Origin: Clytia hemisphaerica
Taxonomy: Eukaryota > Cnidaria > Hydrozoa > Leptothecata > Clytiidae
DNA: 64,000 nt
NCBI GenBank assembly: GCA_902728285.1
Contig: CACVBU010000181.1
Coordinates: 1,062,217 to 1,126,216 of the forward strand
Reading direction: 5' to 3'
The translations under genes were made by a program, and so were the position numbers. Position 1 is the first letter of the stretch; each line of letters opens with the position of its first letter. Below the pieces are notes generated by a model, which made no database searches, was not told the origin of the DNA, and saw nothing but the letters and a program-made list of their open reading frames with translations. Shown one piece after another: positions 11,177 to 23,602 of the stretch.

Positions 11177-11468
11177 CTGAAAAGGAAAGAATAGAGAATA
11201 AAAATAAAGATTGCTTACAAATTGCGTTTTCTCATTTTCTGTTGTGAGATGATGGACCGGGTTGTTGACCATCGTCGGCGTGGTGCGATGGAGCGCGTTC
11301 GGCGGTGGCGTCGTGGGCGTCGTCGGTTGTTATACCATTTTCCTCAAAGAGCTTCTCTATGTGTGCCCTTCTCATGTACATTCTTTGCTCGTCGTCTATA
11401 TGCGCTGGATTGAGAGGGAACGAAGCCTGTAGTCGTTCGATATCCCTTCTCGCCAATGGAATATTCCT

Positions 11469-13154
11469 CTAATTTCCTTCGTCTATCATTTGGCGCAGTA
11501 CGTCTGCAGTCATGAACGCACATCTAGCTTGATAGATTTGAGCAGAATATTTGAAATGTTCTACTGTCCCTCTATAGTTCTCGCTGGCGAGAAATACGAT
11601 ACCGTTCGTATGATGTTGCTTCAAATCGTCCAACAGAGTGGAATTATGATTCATGTTGTTCATGGCAACGGCGGGGGGGCAACAGGTTCATCGCATTATA
11701 GCACATACTGTACTTCTTCTCTTGTCCACTCGCCCAATGTATATTCCTTATTTTTACCGGTGGTAGGTCACTATCCTGTTTCGCTTCTGCGGGCAATATA
11801 TTACTGCAACGATCTATGAAATGTTCCATGATTTCGTTGGCTTTCATCGATGATGGTGTTCCATCGTCCGACAGGCAATTATATAGAAAGTGCGCTATTA
11901 CTCCAATTGCATCGTAGTTATACTTTCGTCGTGTTGCTTCCGATGCATCGGGTGTGATTAACAAACGTAGTCTGTATTCTGTTACTCGCTGTGCGAACCT
12001 ATGGCAAAGATTACAGCTCATTATTTGTAGGAGAACAACTCATTAAAGAAAATATCAGTTTGCTAATAAAGTAAACTGACCTGTGCACTGGCTTCTTGCA
12101 CATTTGTAATTCCACTGAATCTTCGTTCGTTGTTGGTGCCAGATAACGCTTAAGGTCGTTCGTTGTGATAATCGTATGTTTTGATTTGGGCGTGGAAACT
12201 TCCTTTATCTTCCCATATTTGATGTTACAATGTATTTTCTGTGTTATGCCATCAAAGAATTGGTTCATGGCACCTGAAAGGAAATTCGATAATATTATAT
12301 AGATACAGTGTCCTTCATATGGAGGGTAATGCCAAATATTTGATATTTACCGGTATTTTGCATCATGTAAATGGAGTCCATTTCGTCCAGGAAGGTGATT
12401 CTTTCTGGACTTGCAATCATTTGGCTAAAGTCGAATTCCCCAGCTTTTACATTGCCTGTCAATGAATAGCAGCCGCCGAACACCTCTGACGTACGTTCAA
12501 CATACGAGCTTTTACATGTATGCGATGGACCATTTAGTAGGGTAACATGTCTCTTCGGCTTCGGTTTGACAATCGACTCCATTATGTCGTAGTGGTTGAT
12601 ACCGTCTATATGTTTCCTGCCCTTCGGACAGCATTCGCAATGATTTACCGTTGGCGGGCGTGGTGCGTTTGCCTTCAGAAAGTTCTAAACAACAGTAGAC
12701 ACGAATATCAATACTCCCCTGTCAGACACTAACACAATCGTATAGTTAACACATACTGTTATACTCACGTCCAATTGTGTCATTGTCGAAACATTCTGTA
12801 ATATAATTGTAATGTCATGTCGGTGCTTCCTCAATGTTTGTATTAAACCTCTGAGATACTTCTTTGCTGATGCTTTGTCCGTTATGGCAGATCTATAAAA
12901 AATGACAGTCACTATTATTCTTGTCGTGCTGCTGCCTGAAATATATAGTTTAGTTTCTACATTCATATATTGCATTTACCCATTAGCTAATAGACTTACC
13001 CGTTTACCCCTATGGGTGTTGTAGCGTGTATTGTATGATATGATGGCGATTTGACGACACTACGCATAGCATGATACTCCGCCATTAATTCATCGCTGAT
13101 TTCGTAGTCACCAAACGTATATCCTCTGCACTCTTCGACCTTTGTTTTTTGCAT
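11469..13154 (-). pseudogene. Intron-containing SF3 helicase-like gene, broken near its 3' end
   Basis: Minus-strand exons are 13154-13000 (ATG start), 12892-12769, 12684-12351, 12273-12081 and 12016 onward. All introns are 70-120 bp GT-AG with consistent phases. Exon 3 contains a Walker A-like LLNGPSHTCKSS and a Walker B-like ITFLDEM. Exon 4 contains HTIITTND, resembling motif C. This order and spacing fit superfamily-3 helicases such as the Rep/NS1-type proteins of small DNA viruses and related mobile elements; the specific source is uncertain. The usual second Gly of GxxxxGKS is Cys here. The frame shifts at a seven-C run near 11676-11682, and a TAG lies at about 11469-11471 ahead of further open sequence to 11232. 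It is probably a decayed domesticated or element-borne replication gene. Confidence 0.6.
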
Positions 13155-14330
13155 TTGAAAGATTTTGCGGGAACTTAATTTTACGGTTTTGGCCTAAATC
13201 CGCAAAAACTGCAAAATTTAGTTCCCCAAAAAATTAGTTCCCTTAAGGTAATGCTTAGAGCTTAAAATCTGTTAAAGCTCTCAAAATAATCTAAACGATT
13301 CCATGAATGCAGTCTGTTATCTTTTAGGATCCGTGGAAAACGTTAAGTGTTGGTATAGATCAGATCAGCAGAGGCAAGTGAATTATTGGTTGATTATTTT
13401 CTTCGTAGCTACATACGCTCTTGTTTGTCGAGCTGTGAGTTAGTGAAAGTGTTTTGAATTGCTTCTGTAAAACTCAATTTTTTTCTCTTCCTACATTCAG
13501 TTGTTGATGAATCGTCTGGACATGAGTGTTAATTCAAAATTTAATTTTAATATAGTCAAACGTGCGCAACGCACTCGGCCCAACTTCACTAGCTTCAAAT
13601 TCACTAGCTTCAAATTATTCAAAGGCCCAATTGTATAGCAAAACAAACTACCTTATCGGCCCTTATTACGCCGCGAGCCCAAAAATAACGCCAATAAGGA
13701 CCGGTGTAAAAAGGGCCGATAAGGTAACTTTGAAGTCACAAAAGATATATCCCTTATTTAATAAAGATCAGCTCCGGTTTTGTTATGGGTTGATGGTCGG
13801 CTGGGTAATGAAAATGTTTGGAACACACTTGGATGTATTGTCTCTTCTTAGGTTGGGAAAGTCTCTTCACTAACATGGTCATTAAGGTTCAGACATGAGC
13901 AACGATGTCATCTGGGTATCTTTTAGCTTTGATAACTTTATTCATTTTAGATTCCGGCTCCTCGTGGTCCTGAAAGTGAGTAAAAAAATTAGAGATAAAA
14001 ACAAAACTTGAATTTTGAACAAATTTCGGAAACCTTTTACTTCAGAAGCTCTATTTTGCTACACACTTTTGCCCAAGCACCCCGTCACTTTTTTTTTTAA
14101 ATCCATAATGGAGGATTTTTGAGCTTGACCCAATTTTTATAACCCTAAGTGGAAAAGAATTCCTTGGCGCAAAACCTAAAAGTAATTTACATAGGAAATT
14201 TCACGCTCATTAAGAAAAATTCTTTTGCATTATGATCATGATGAGGCGAAAGAGAAAAATGGTTTTGTGCCAGAAAAAAAAATTGTGTATCAGCAAGACC
14301 TTCCGTAACAACTGAAAGATTTTGATCGTA
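13155..14330. other. Non-genic stretch with repeat fragments
   Basis: Positions about 13160-13255 contain GGGAACTTAATTTT and TTAGTTCCC motifs in inverted arrangement, related to the CCTTAAAGG hairpin element at 34426-34766. Positions about 13650-13725 contain a foldback (CCTTATCGGCCCT versus AGGGCCGATAAGG). No gene is recognised. The plus-strand open frame at 13562-13873 overlaps the foldback and lacks any motif. Confidence 0.35.
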
Positions 14331-14354
14331 TGTTTTTTTTGGATGCCGACAAAA

Positions 14355-14610
14355 TGTTGGTTGTTTTGACCATCGAAACTTTGTGAAAAACAAGTTTGGA
14401 AGTGATATTCCTTGCCAACTTTCAAATATTTTCCCTTGCCCTCATCGAACTTCTGCATGGGCGGTTATTTTATCTCCTGCAAAAGAAAGGCGTATTTTTG
14501 GTCATCGAAACTTTGTGAAAAACAGGTCTGGAAGTGATATTCTTTGCTAACTCTCAAATACTGCCCTCATTGAACTTCTCCATGGGCGGCTATTTTAACT
14601 CCTGCAACAA
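14355..14610. repeat. Imperfect tandem duplication of about 120-130 bp
   Basis: The phrase CATCGAAACTTTGTGAAAAAC occurs in both halves (near 14370 and 14500), and each copy is followed by GGAAGTGATATTC, TCTCAAATA-like sequence and CATGGGCGG. The second copy has small internal deletions. Function is unknown. Confidence 0.6.
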
Positions 14611-14691
14611 AAATGTGTAACACACATGATCACCCTGACCATCAATCTTCTTTAAAGGCAGCCGTGAAGATTGTTGTAAAGTTTTCGCCCT

Positions 14692-15385
14692 TTAGAGATT
14701 GGTGAGATGGTAGGGATTAGTGTAGACGGTAGGGATTAGTGTAGACACTTCATTCGCTTTTTTACTTTCGGTTTTGGTCAGTCGTTTCCTCTTGTTTCGA
14801 TTCATATACTTCTTGTCATTGGTTGCCTTGCTTCTCTTACTGCTCTCAGGACAGCACATCAGGATTACAAATTTAGGATCTTTTTCCAACGTCTTCATAG
14901 TCTGTGTCAAAATAAAAAAAATCTAGATTCAGGGAAACTTTCCAAGACACTTTTAATGGTGATTTCTTTTTCCATACAGCTTGCCTTCGCCTTCGCAAGC
15001 TTCTATTGGTAGAATAAAAACTGTTGTTTCTACTGCCAATGGTAGTGGTCCCGTGTCGTACATATGATTAATGAAATAATTTCCGAGCCAATTTTCTCCT
15101 TGGAGTTGTCCAAAACCCTGTTTGTATTCCTCTCATGATTGATAAAAGCTCTTGAGTCATCGAATCGTCTTTGTGTGACTTCCCATCTACCTCTATAAGC
15201 TTCGTGACCGAAGAATACTTGAACGACATGCTCAACAACGTTCATACTTATGCGATACAAGTCATTTATTCTCTTCCCTTGATCGTAATGTTCTTTCCGA
15301 TCCTTTCTGCCTGGCGTTTTACGGTCTTCACAACAATTTCTTTCAGGAATGTTGTTGTTCTTAACATAAAAACAGAACCAATAAT
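14692..15385 (-). other. Two basic minus-strand open stretches, unassigned
   Basis: One begins after a good acceptor (TTTTATTTTGACACAG) near 14902 and runs about 70 codons to a stop at 14692. It is rich in Lys and Arg (KRSK, NRNKRKRLTK). The other runs from about 15385 down to 15030 and is also basic, with RKTPGRKDRKEH and a Trp/Arg-rich middle. They might be exons of one decayed gene, possibly part of the retroelement remnants nearby, but no domain is recognised. Confidence 0.2.
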
Positions 15386-15899
15386 GATCGGCAACCTGAG
15401 TTATTGAATCTGTTCATCGAATTGTGTGTGCTCTTGCTTCAAACTGCTTCCTTCACGACTTTGATGTAGATGGAGTCAAATTAGTTATCCTAGAAATGGT
15501 TGGCACGGCATTGAAATCGTGAAAATTAATATTTAATTTTCGACCTCACTTCGATCATCTCCTCTTTTACTAAATAATACTTCTATGACTAAAAAATAAG
15601 CATGATTTTAGCCATTCAATTCTTAACTATTGTTCGAAAACAAAATAAACACCGAGCTTCGGAAGAATTTTTGCTTAATCAGAGTCGTTAAAAGGTGTCA
15701 CCAAGCTAAAATAGCAAGCTAAATTTTATTTTCATAAATCTGTAATGTTTTAATTTTTTCAAATGCTTCGATTCTATATTGCTGAAGCATTCGCAGTATT
15801 CTTTATTCATTAAAATCTATAAAAATAATAAACTATAACACGGATAAACCAATTCAACCAAGAACTCTAGAAGGTAACCTGATCTTCATTATCGTTGAT

Positions 15900-16790
15900 T
15901 GATTTTTTGTTGTAACAGAAATTTCACTTACGTTTTCGTAAAAAATCCTTTTTATCAGATAATTCCTCACCGGATGAGCCTGACGTTTCTTCGTCAGATT
16001 GAGTCTCTTGTCTGTTGCAAATTTCTTTTTAGTTGTCTAGTCTTTAGCACTCGTAGAGCAACTATCAGTTATATGAGATGGACATCCTTTGGAAATATGC
16101 TCGTCAAGTTCACTAACGCTTCCCTTGTTTTAAGCGTTATGAGTGACCAACATAAACTCCAATGATTCCCACTTTGTAAACATTCGATCAAGACGTTTCG
16201 ATGAAAGATCTGTTGGATGGCGTAAAAGATTGTGTTGAGGGTGATTTTTTCTCTGCATTGAAGTAGTTAAATAATCATTACTCATTTTTGAAGATTTTCA
16301 TTAGCATTTGTAGAACAATCAGCAGGTTTATGAGATAGACATCCTTTAGAAATATGCTTCTTCAAGTTCACTACACTAACGCTTCCCTTGTTTTAAGCGT
16401 TATGAGTGACCAACATAAACTCCAATGATTCCTTTTGCAAATATTCGACCAAGACGTTCCAGAATTATTTCTTTCGAGGCAGTTTCTGCAGATCTACGTT
16501 TCGATGAAAGATCTGTTGGATGGCGTAAAAGATTGTGTTGAGGGTGATTTTTTCTCTGCATTGAAGTAGTTAAATAATCATTACTCATTTTTGAAGATTT
16601 TCATTAGCATTTGTAGAACAATCAGCAGGTATATGAGATAGACATCCTTTAGAAAAATGCTCTTCAAGTTCACTAACGCTTCCCTTGTTTTAAGCGTTAT
16701 GAGTGACCAACATAAACTCCAATGATTCCCATTTTGCAAACATCTCGATCAAGACGTTTCAGTATTACTTCTTTTGAAACAGTCTCTTAT
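15900..16790 (-). repeat. Three tandem copies of a ~260-300-bp unit
   Basis: GAGTGACCAACATAAACTCC recurs near 16141, 16404 and 16704, and CAAGACGTT near 16191, 16451 and 16751. The copies differ by small indels. On the minus strand each copy can be read as a short segment with an ExHxSKGCxSH...C pattern, so an ancestral unit may have been a coding exon with a Cys/His motif. All copies have stops within about 60 codons. I cannot assign a family. Confidence 0.6.
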
Positions 16791-17133
16791 AGAACTGATG
16801 GGTCTTTTAGAAGGTTATGTAAGTCATTACAAAGCTCATGGTGGAATGCTTCTTTTGGATAGTAATGTAATTTTTTGGACATACCATGGAAGAGCAAGAT
16901 TTCACGAACATTTTGTTACCAAATATGTCGTAGTACTAATAAGATTATATTTGACCATCTATCTCAACTTTAAAATGTTCATGTTCATTGAGTTTTTCAA
17001 GGACATCTCTGATAAGGCTGATTTTTCCGCTTTGGTAAAGTGCCGTGTAACAATTTATTTCCGCTCATTGAGTGCAACAAAAAGAGAATTGTTTTAACCA
17101 CTTCTTACTATCACTTGTCCGAACATTCCAATA

Positions 17134-17270
17134 GTTAAGTTAAGTAAATCGGCAAAATCACGACGACGAACGGAAATTTAACAGGCTAGTGAGTTTCAAC
17201 CAATCAAATTTCGTATTTTCACTAGCCTATTACATGTTTCGTCGGTCGTCGTGATTATCCTGGTATGCTT
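17134..17270. repeat. Hairpin element, about 135 bp
   Basis: The arms pair CACGACGACGAACGG and CAGGCTAGTGA on the left with TCACTAGCCT and CGTCGGTCGTCGTG on the right, around a short loop. This is a typical palindromic MITE. Target duplication was not resolved. Confidence 0.6.
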
Positions 17271-17492
17271 AACCTCAGTAATATTCGACGTTATAGTGAC
17301 ACTATGTTCTGAAAACATCCTTCGTGTGTACAGACCTGTTAAAACAACTAACTTTTTTAAATGATCAATTAGGCCCATAAGATCACAAAAACGAGTGGTG
17401 AGAAAATCTTTGACCATTTTGCTAGTCCCCATGTGACGTTATCACTTTTGCTGGTGCTCGAAAATTAGATGATTGATTTCAAATGTTTAATG

Positions 17493-17737
17493 GGCTTTTC
17501 CAGAAATAGTCCGTCCCCCCCCCTATAGAGGATATCGGATATCCAGGGGGTTAACGATTTTTGTTCAAAAGTGAAGGATATCCAGGGGTAAAGTGTCTTT
17601 CCAAGCAAAAAATACGATATCCTGGGGTTTGAGCATATTTTTAAGAGTGGATATGTCTTTACTAATAAAGAGATCTGATCGATACTTCGAAAAATCAATC
17701 CTCAACAGTGGGGGTAAAAATTTTTTCTGGAAAAGCC
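17493..17737. mobile_element. Short TIR element, about 245 bp
   Basis: The ends GGCTTTTCCAGAAA and TTTCTGGAAAAGCC are perfect 14-bp inverted repeats. The interior repeats GGATATC and CAGGGG motifs. It has no coding capacity. Confidence 0.6.
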
Positions 17738-18325
17738 TAATAAACAATGAGTTGTTTGTACACAAAGCTTGTATCATGAGTATTGTCATCTGAGATACAA
17801 CAAAATGACTAACGCTCCAAAGTACCATCTGGACCAATGTAATATAATACTAGTGGTTGAAGAGTACAATACTCTTTCTTTGCTCCTGTGGTAACTTTGG
17901 ATTTCATCCTGAATGATGTACTGATAGTTTTCTGCAAAATCACCTAAAATTCTATATCCTGATTTGCTGTTAAAGTTCTCTTTAGTCAAAAACTTGAGAT
18001 TGAAATCATCAATGATATTTTGTCAGTGTCTCTTTATACCCTTCATAAGTTGTGGTAAAGGTTGATAAGGTCTGTGTTATCCCATTGAGAGTAATGAAAT
18101 TCTTCTTCCTTATCCTTATCATCAAACTCATTATCAAGAAACTCCGTTAAAGCTGGTCCCAGGACACTTTTCTTGCAACGATGCATCATACATTCTCTGT
18201 TATCAATATATACTATACACAATCTTTCCCATTAAATCTTTGTATGTTACCAGTTTATTGCCTCCACTAAAAGCTTGGCATTTTGGTGAGCACTACAGGC
18301 ACAAACAGAATGAGCTCCTTTAAGA

Positions 18326-19396
18326 TCAACTAATATGCACCACTTTGGTCTTATATAAAATAAATCGTTGCCGAACATTCAATCGAGTCATCACACATTT
18401 GACCTCTTTCGATTTGAAGGTCTTGGCGTTGTCGTTTATGATCTCATCAGGTGTACCACAACGTGAAGCAAAGCGTTGGAATCCCTGTATGAACGCAGGA
18501 GATTTTATGTCAGGAGTGAATTCAAGATGGATTGCGCGACTACTAGCGCAAGTAAAAAGCAAAATGTATACTTTTGAGCTTGGAAGTCCTTTATTCTTTA
18601 CAAAGAGGGGTCCAGCAAAGTCAAGTCCAGTCGACGAAAACAGATGGTTGTTATAGTTCACTCGAAATTCTGGCAGTTCAGGAGATTCCGGTGGTTTCAT
18701 CGTTCTCCCTTGAAACCGTTTACAAATAACACATTTTGCGAAGCACATTCTTAACAGAGCTTTTCTTCCACGAATTATTCAATATCTTTCGCTAATTTTG
18801 GCAAGTGTGGTTTCAATACCAAAACACTTCTCATGCGTTTTTTTTTTGATGAGCAATTTCGTGAAATTGGTTGATTCAGACAGCAGTAAGGGATTCTTCT
18901 TTTTTATTGGTAGCGAAGACTCGTTGAATTGACTCTTAACACGGTGGTATCCTTCGTCATCTTTGTAAACATTTAAATTGGCTTTCGTCTTTTCAAAGTT
19001 TGGTTGGTTCGTCATTCGTTCTTGTTCATCGCGTAGAATCATGTAAAATGCGTTGGTAGTTTCTTCTGCGGTCAGTTCTACTAGCACTTTATTGTGTTTG
19101 TAATTCTTCGCCAAAAAGTTGTTTTTAAAACGAAGAACGAAAGCTACAACAGTGACAAGCTTACGTAAGAATCCATGACGAGCGAAATCCATAAGATCAC
19201 TCAGACTAACTTTCTTATCTGAAGTCACAGTCATAACGTTAACGTCAGTTAGTCTGATTAATCGCTCGTCATAATTGCTAAACATAAAATCAAAACAAAT
19301 TACCAACGTAAAAACTGATAATTGCTTTAATGAAAAGATACATGTAAGATATGTGTACATCATTTCACACAGGACATAAAAACAACCAAATTTCAA
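18326..19396 (-). pseudogene. BEL/Pao-type retrotransposon integrase remnant
   Basis: Two minus-strand open stretches (to 18779, then from 18748) lie in the same frame and are separated by one TGA where BEL/Pao integrases usually have Trp (YWI). The upstream part reads like the HHCC-type zinc region (THEKCFGIETTLAKISERY). The downstream part has CVICKRFQG, GLDFAGPLFVK with the first catalytic Asp, TCASSRAIHLE, and a second Asp in INDNAKTF. The third catalytic residue and the rest of the integrase are absent, because the frame degenerates below about 18370. No flanking LTRs were recognised. It is a dead fragment and encodes no complete pol. Confidence 0.85.
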
Positions 19397-20800
19397 AGCG
19401 CCATAAAAAGTGATCTGTTGGGAGTTAGGAGGTGAAATTTTCAGGATTAGCTTTTCTCATAAATATCTCCATGGCATCTGGTAAAAATTTGAAGAAATTC
19501 TGAGGGCTATTGGTGTCAAGATTTTAGGAATTTTGGATGATTTGACATTGCCTTACATTAAATTGAATTACCCTACATTGATAAAGAATTTTACATCTTC
19601 GCCTTCTTTACCATAGAACTTTCAGGAGCTTTTCGTCTCGTCTTGCTTTTGATGAATATGACCCAACAGCGTGACGAATAATTTCCGTATCTTTGCCTCT
19701 CGCGTCAGGGGAAAAGTAGAGTCCTGTAATTACAAAACAAAACAAAATGTACCTGCGAGAACACCATTGAATTTACAGATTCGATTATTATTTTTTAATC
19801 GTTGAACCGAAAATAACCTTATATATTTACTTATTCTTCAGAAAAAACGCAAGTTACTGAGTGGGTTATTTGAAAGCAAAAACAAAGGAAATGAAGATAA
19901 GTGAACACGAGATAATTTGTTGAGACAGGCTTTTTCTCTCTTATTAAGTTTAGGGTCAAAAAGGGAGTTTCAAGAGAAATATTTTCATAAGAGTTAGCGT
20001 CTGGATCATTCGAATCACTAAGAGTTGGTAGTTGATTTTTATTCAAAATAGAAAATGAGGATTCATCCATTGTGATTTTTGAAAAAAATTACGAAGAAAA
20101 ATAATTAGAGAAATTAACTAAAACTAGCGAGATGGTCTAAAGTTTCTGATAATGATTTTGTCGTAGACCACTTTAGCAAACTTACCACTTTCCCTTGCTT
20201 GTCTCATTTCTCTGAATAGTCCTTTTCCATCTGAGTCGTAGTCCTCGTTAATATAATGGCATAGTGTCTTCTAGGGTTTGTTCCCCCACCAAATTCTTGA
20301 TTTTTTTTAATTATCCCCTCTTTTTTCCCCCCTATGACTTTTCAGTTTTTTAGTTTCCCCCCTCTTTTTTGCTTTCCCCCCAGAAAATTCTGAAAGTATC
20401 AGTTCCCCCCCACATACCCATATAAATTTCTCAAATTTCAAACTGACACAAACGTAAAATTTTGCTGCAAAATGAATACTAGATAAAATTGAACGAAAAT
20501 GGGTTAATGTAAACAAAACATGTTTGGAAAAGCAGTAAGAAACAATGAAATGAAAAATTAAAATCCTAAATAAAATCAAAACAACTTTAAAAAATACTGA
20601 ATATAAGGATCCTAAAATAAACACACAAGATGAAGAAATACTAAATCAAAAAAGCATTCAATGCTTGACAAGAAGAACAGAATTACAATATCAATATGAC
20701 ACTTTATTTGTGAAAGATGTTTAAGACCAAACCTTAATCATGGTGGATCTATAATAAGCATAATCGCACGATGGGTTATTTTTTCTTATTTGGCATGCCC
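19397..20800. other. Non-genic, C-run and AT-rich
   Basis: No gene is recognised. A minus-strand open frame at 19831-20070 begins with a plausible ATG and is acidic, but it has no domain. Positions about 20280-20410 contain several runs of C separated by T-rich sequence, and similar C-runs occur near 22110-22160. Confidence 0.3.
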
Positions 20801-20804
20801 TCAA

Positions 20805-20900
20805 AGAGAGCAATTAATCGTTAATTGCATCATGTAGAGAGCAATTAATCGTTAATTGCATCATGTAGAGAGCAATTAATCGTTAATCACACTCTTCAAT
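20805..20900. repeat. Three tandem copies of a ~32-bp palindromic unit
   Basis: GAGAGCAATTAATCGTTAAT is repeated three times, twice followed by TGCATCATGTA. Each unit contains the internal palindrome ATTAATCGTTAAT. The small size is compatible with a minisatellite. Confidence 0.75.
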
Positions 20901-21104
20901 GCTGCGCCAATGTTTACAAAAATGATTTTAATGTTTTTTCTTACATTTTTTTTGCATCGAACGTTCTAATTGCATTCGAAATTCATTTTTTGAGAACGAA
21001 AATCAATAAACAACAATAAAAGAAAGACACAGAGAGAAGAGAAAAATTTAAAACTCTCAGTGTAATTTCTGTAATTTACTTTCCTAACTGGGAAAAAGTA
21101 GTGA

Positions 21105-21270
21105 AAGCCATTGTGCGATTAGCTCGTAATCACATAATAACTCGTACAATTCGAAAATTGCACTCGTGATTTTTTTGTTTCGAATTTTCCTCGTCCTAAT
21201 AACAAAAAAATCACTCGTGCAATTATATTCGAATTGCACTCGTTATCATGTGATTACATATACTAATCTT
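21105..21270. repeat. Palindromic repeat of about 150 bp
   Basis: Arms such as GTAATCACATAATAACTCGT and ACTCGTTATCATGTGATTAC, and an inner ATCACGAGTG/CACTCGTGAT pairing, make a long imperfect foldback. It is probably a MITE. Confidence 0.5.
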
Positions 21271-22168
21271 CAAAATAATAAAAACATAACATTTAAGAGT
21301 GTGTAAATGAAATGTAATCATTGTAATGTGTCCTTTACTAATTAAAAGTTTTTATTCCAAAAATTATATTTCTCTTGAGTAATCTTTAGACTTTTTCACT
21401 GGTAGCTTTAGATTTCCAGGTACCACCCGTGTTTTTGAGTGATATCGTCAAAAACATGCTCGAAATTACCCTAAATTGCGATTATTTTTCAACCTAAAGC
21501 CATTTTTTTGCTAGATTATCTTTTAATTTAGTTGGTTAACAGCTGTTGAGAATATTTTAATGATAATTAGGGAAAGCATAATTTCAAAGTTGGGTCTGAG
21601 AAAAATTTCAAATTTTTTTTTGTCCATTCATAACAAAAATATTTTTTTTAACAAAGAATTTTTTCACAAAAATATTAATTTTTTGTGAAAAATTTTGAAA
21701 GTTCTTTAAAAAGAATTAAAATATAAGCACTTACTACACCAAAAGTGCCAGTTTTAGTGTTTGGCACCACCCATAAACAGCAGTTACTACACTGTATAGT
21801 AACTGTTTTCATAACTTCTGAATACAGTACCACCACGGTAGTAAGTGTCATACTGTCTTGTAGTAACTGCGTGCCCCCCCCCCCCTGGGCACATATCATT
21901 TGGAGAAAAGAGTATCCCCTTTCAACACAGGAGTTGTTGCATGGTGCTGCAATCAATATCTTAACAAGCTTGCATATAATGAATGCAGCTGTCTGGATTC
22001 ATCAGAAACTCCACTAGAACATTTAATTGGTTTTGGTTTAATTTTCTCTTTATGTGCTTTTTCTGTTTCCTCCTTCCACTTCTTTCCTTTTGAAGTGATT
22101 TCACATTCCCCCCCGACCAAATTTGCCAAATATCGATGTTTTCCCCCCTCGTTTTCCCCCTTTACTAT

Positions 22169-23077
22169 TCAAATTTTCATTATGCTACTAAAGTTCTCTG
22201 GCAATTTAGGTATATCCTTCTTTAGGGAGTCATTATCAATAAATAGGTACTCATCTAGACTAGAGTCTACTTTTGGCTGAACTTTGCTTTTTGGTACATT
22301 TTGCGTGGATACATTTTTTAACCATGCCTTGTGGCTTATCCCATCTTCTTGGCTATCTGAATCATTCAGTAAGTCCTGACAAAGTGTAGCCATTATGTTT
22401 ATTGCCTTCTGCACATAATTTTACGTATTGTATAATTGTTTCTCTTTAGTGCTGACAAATTTCACATTCTTTTGGCAGGCAAACGTTCAGCTCAACTTCC
22501 CTGTTGAGCTTTGGAACTTTAATGGCCAAGTTTTCAGGTCTAGGGTAGAGTTTCATGATCTTATTTAATGCTGTCGACTCAGATGATGCTTCAATATATG
22601 AGTGGAGTACTTGCTCAGCCCATCTGGCATTTATTGCTTTGCCAGACTCCTTTTCCATACCTAAATCCTCCTCTATAAAGTGAAGGAGCTCGTTGCTGAC
22701 GACAAGATTGGGCGGTGAATGCTTCCTCATGCGAGTGTCTCCAATACCGAAAAGGGAACTGACCCTATCAAAGTCTTTGGGACTTGCGTCCATTTCTAAT
22801 TTTGATGCACTTGTGTCCCTTTGTTTATATGATAGATCACTAGCGTCTCCAGTATGTTCTTGGCCCAGGGTACTTGCGTCCCCTTCTCCATCTTCCTCGC
22901 CTCGGAAAACTCATTTGATGCATGGGTGGATAATAAATCATCCTCTCTGTTTCTTAGGTGTTGGTCAATAATATTTGGTAGTGCTTTACTTATTCCTACA
23001 ACCGCCTGTTTAACTATATCCTAGATGTTGATGTTATTTCCTTTTTGTTGAACTGTTGTTTCTTCTGTTTCCGACAT
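22169..23077 (-). pseudogene. DIRS/Ngaro-like retroelement ORF1 (gag-like) remnant
   Basis: A minus-strand ATG at 23077 opens an acidic frame that is broken by a TAG about 19 codons in and by a frameshift near 22890. It continues through 22793-22446 and, after stops, 22414-22169. The segment with MKLYPRPENL and KVPKLNREV resembles the YPRPENC...VPRVNPEIW motif that I recall from ORF1 proteins of DIRS-like elements in cnidarians and other invertebrates. The 22414-22169 part could be the following helical LQK-type region. No reverse transcriptase or tyrosine recombinase is present nearby. The family assignment rests on motif memory only. Confidence 0.45.
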
Positions 23078-23289
23078 GTTTGTATATTCTGTTAACTAAA
23101 AAGACAAATCGAAAGTATAATTATCTATCTATAATTGTTGTATCTATGTTAATCCCAATTACCTTATGATGTGGTAGATATTTATAGATTAAAACTATTT
23201 CAAATTCCACTAGATGTTTTACGTCCGCCATCTACACGATCTTGTTAGGAGAGGAATATTAGACCCCGATAAGTTTATTGCGTTTCTGT

Positions 23290-23602
23290 TTCAATAACCC
23301 CCTTCTCAGAGACCCACTGGGACCCCCTTCCCACTGGGAAAATTGGCCAAAATATCGTCCCCGGTGGAAAAATTATCATTCAATTTTTGTCCCCACTGTA
23401 ATAATAAAATAAACCAATCCTCACTGTAAAACATTATGCTATTTTTCCCATCCCCACTGAATTTTCTGACTTGAAAACAAAAGAATTGAAATCCCTGTCA
23501 TAAAAAATATGGGAATATCAATCCCCATTGAGTTTCAGTCCGTTATTTTTATCCCCACTGGCTGAAACAATCCTACCAGGTCTGTGAGAAGGGAGTGTTT
23601 CA
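23290..23602. repeat. Dispersed CCCCACTG-type foldback element
   Basis: The ends are inverted (CCCTTCTCAGAGACC and GGTCTGTGAGAAGGG), and the interior repeats CCCCACTG and ATTTT. Relatives lie at about 49385-49602 (opposite orientation) and 52945-53232. It is a non-autonomous element family with at least three copies in this window. Confidence 0.6.

Noticed and set aside
20805-20900. Possible CRISPR-like array
   Set aside because: There are only three directly adjacent copies with no variable spacers, in an animal genome. It is a minisatellite.
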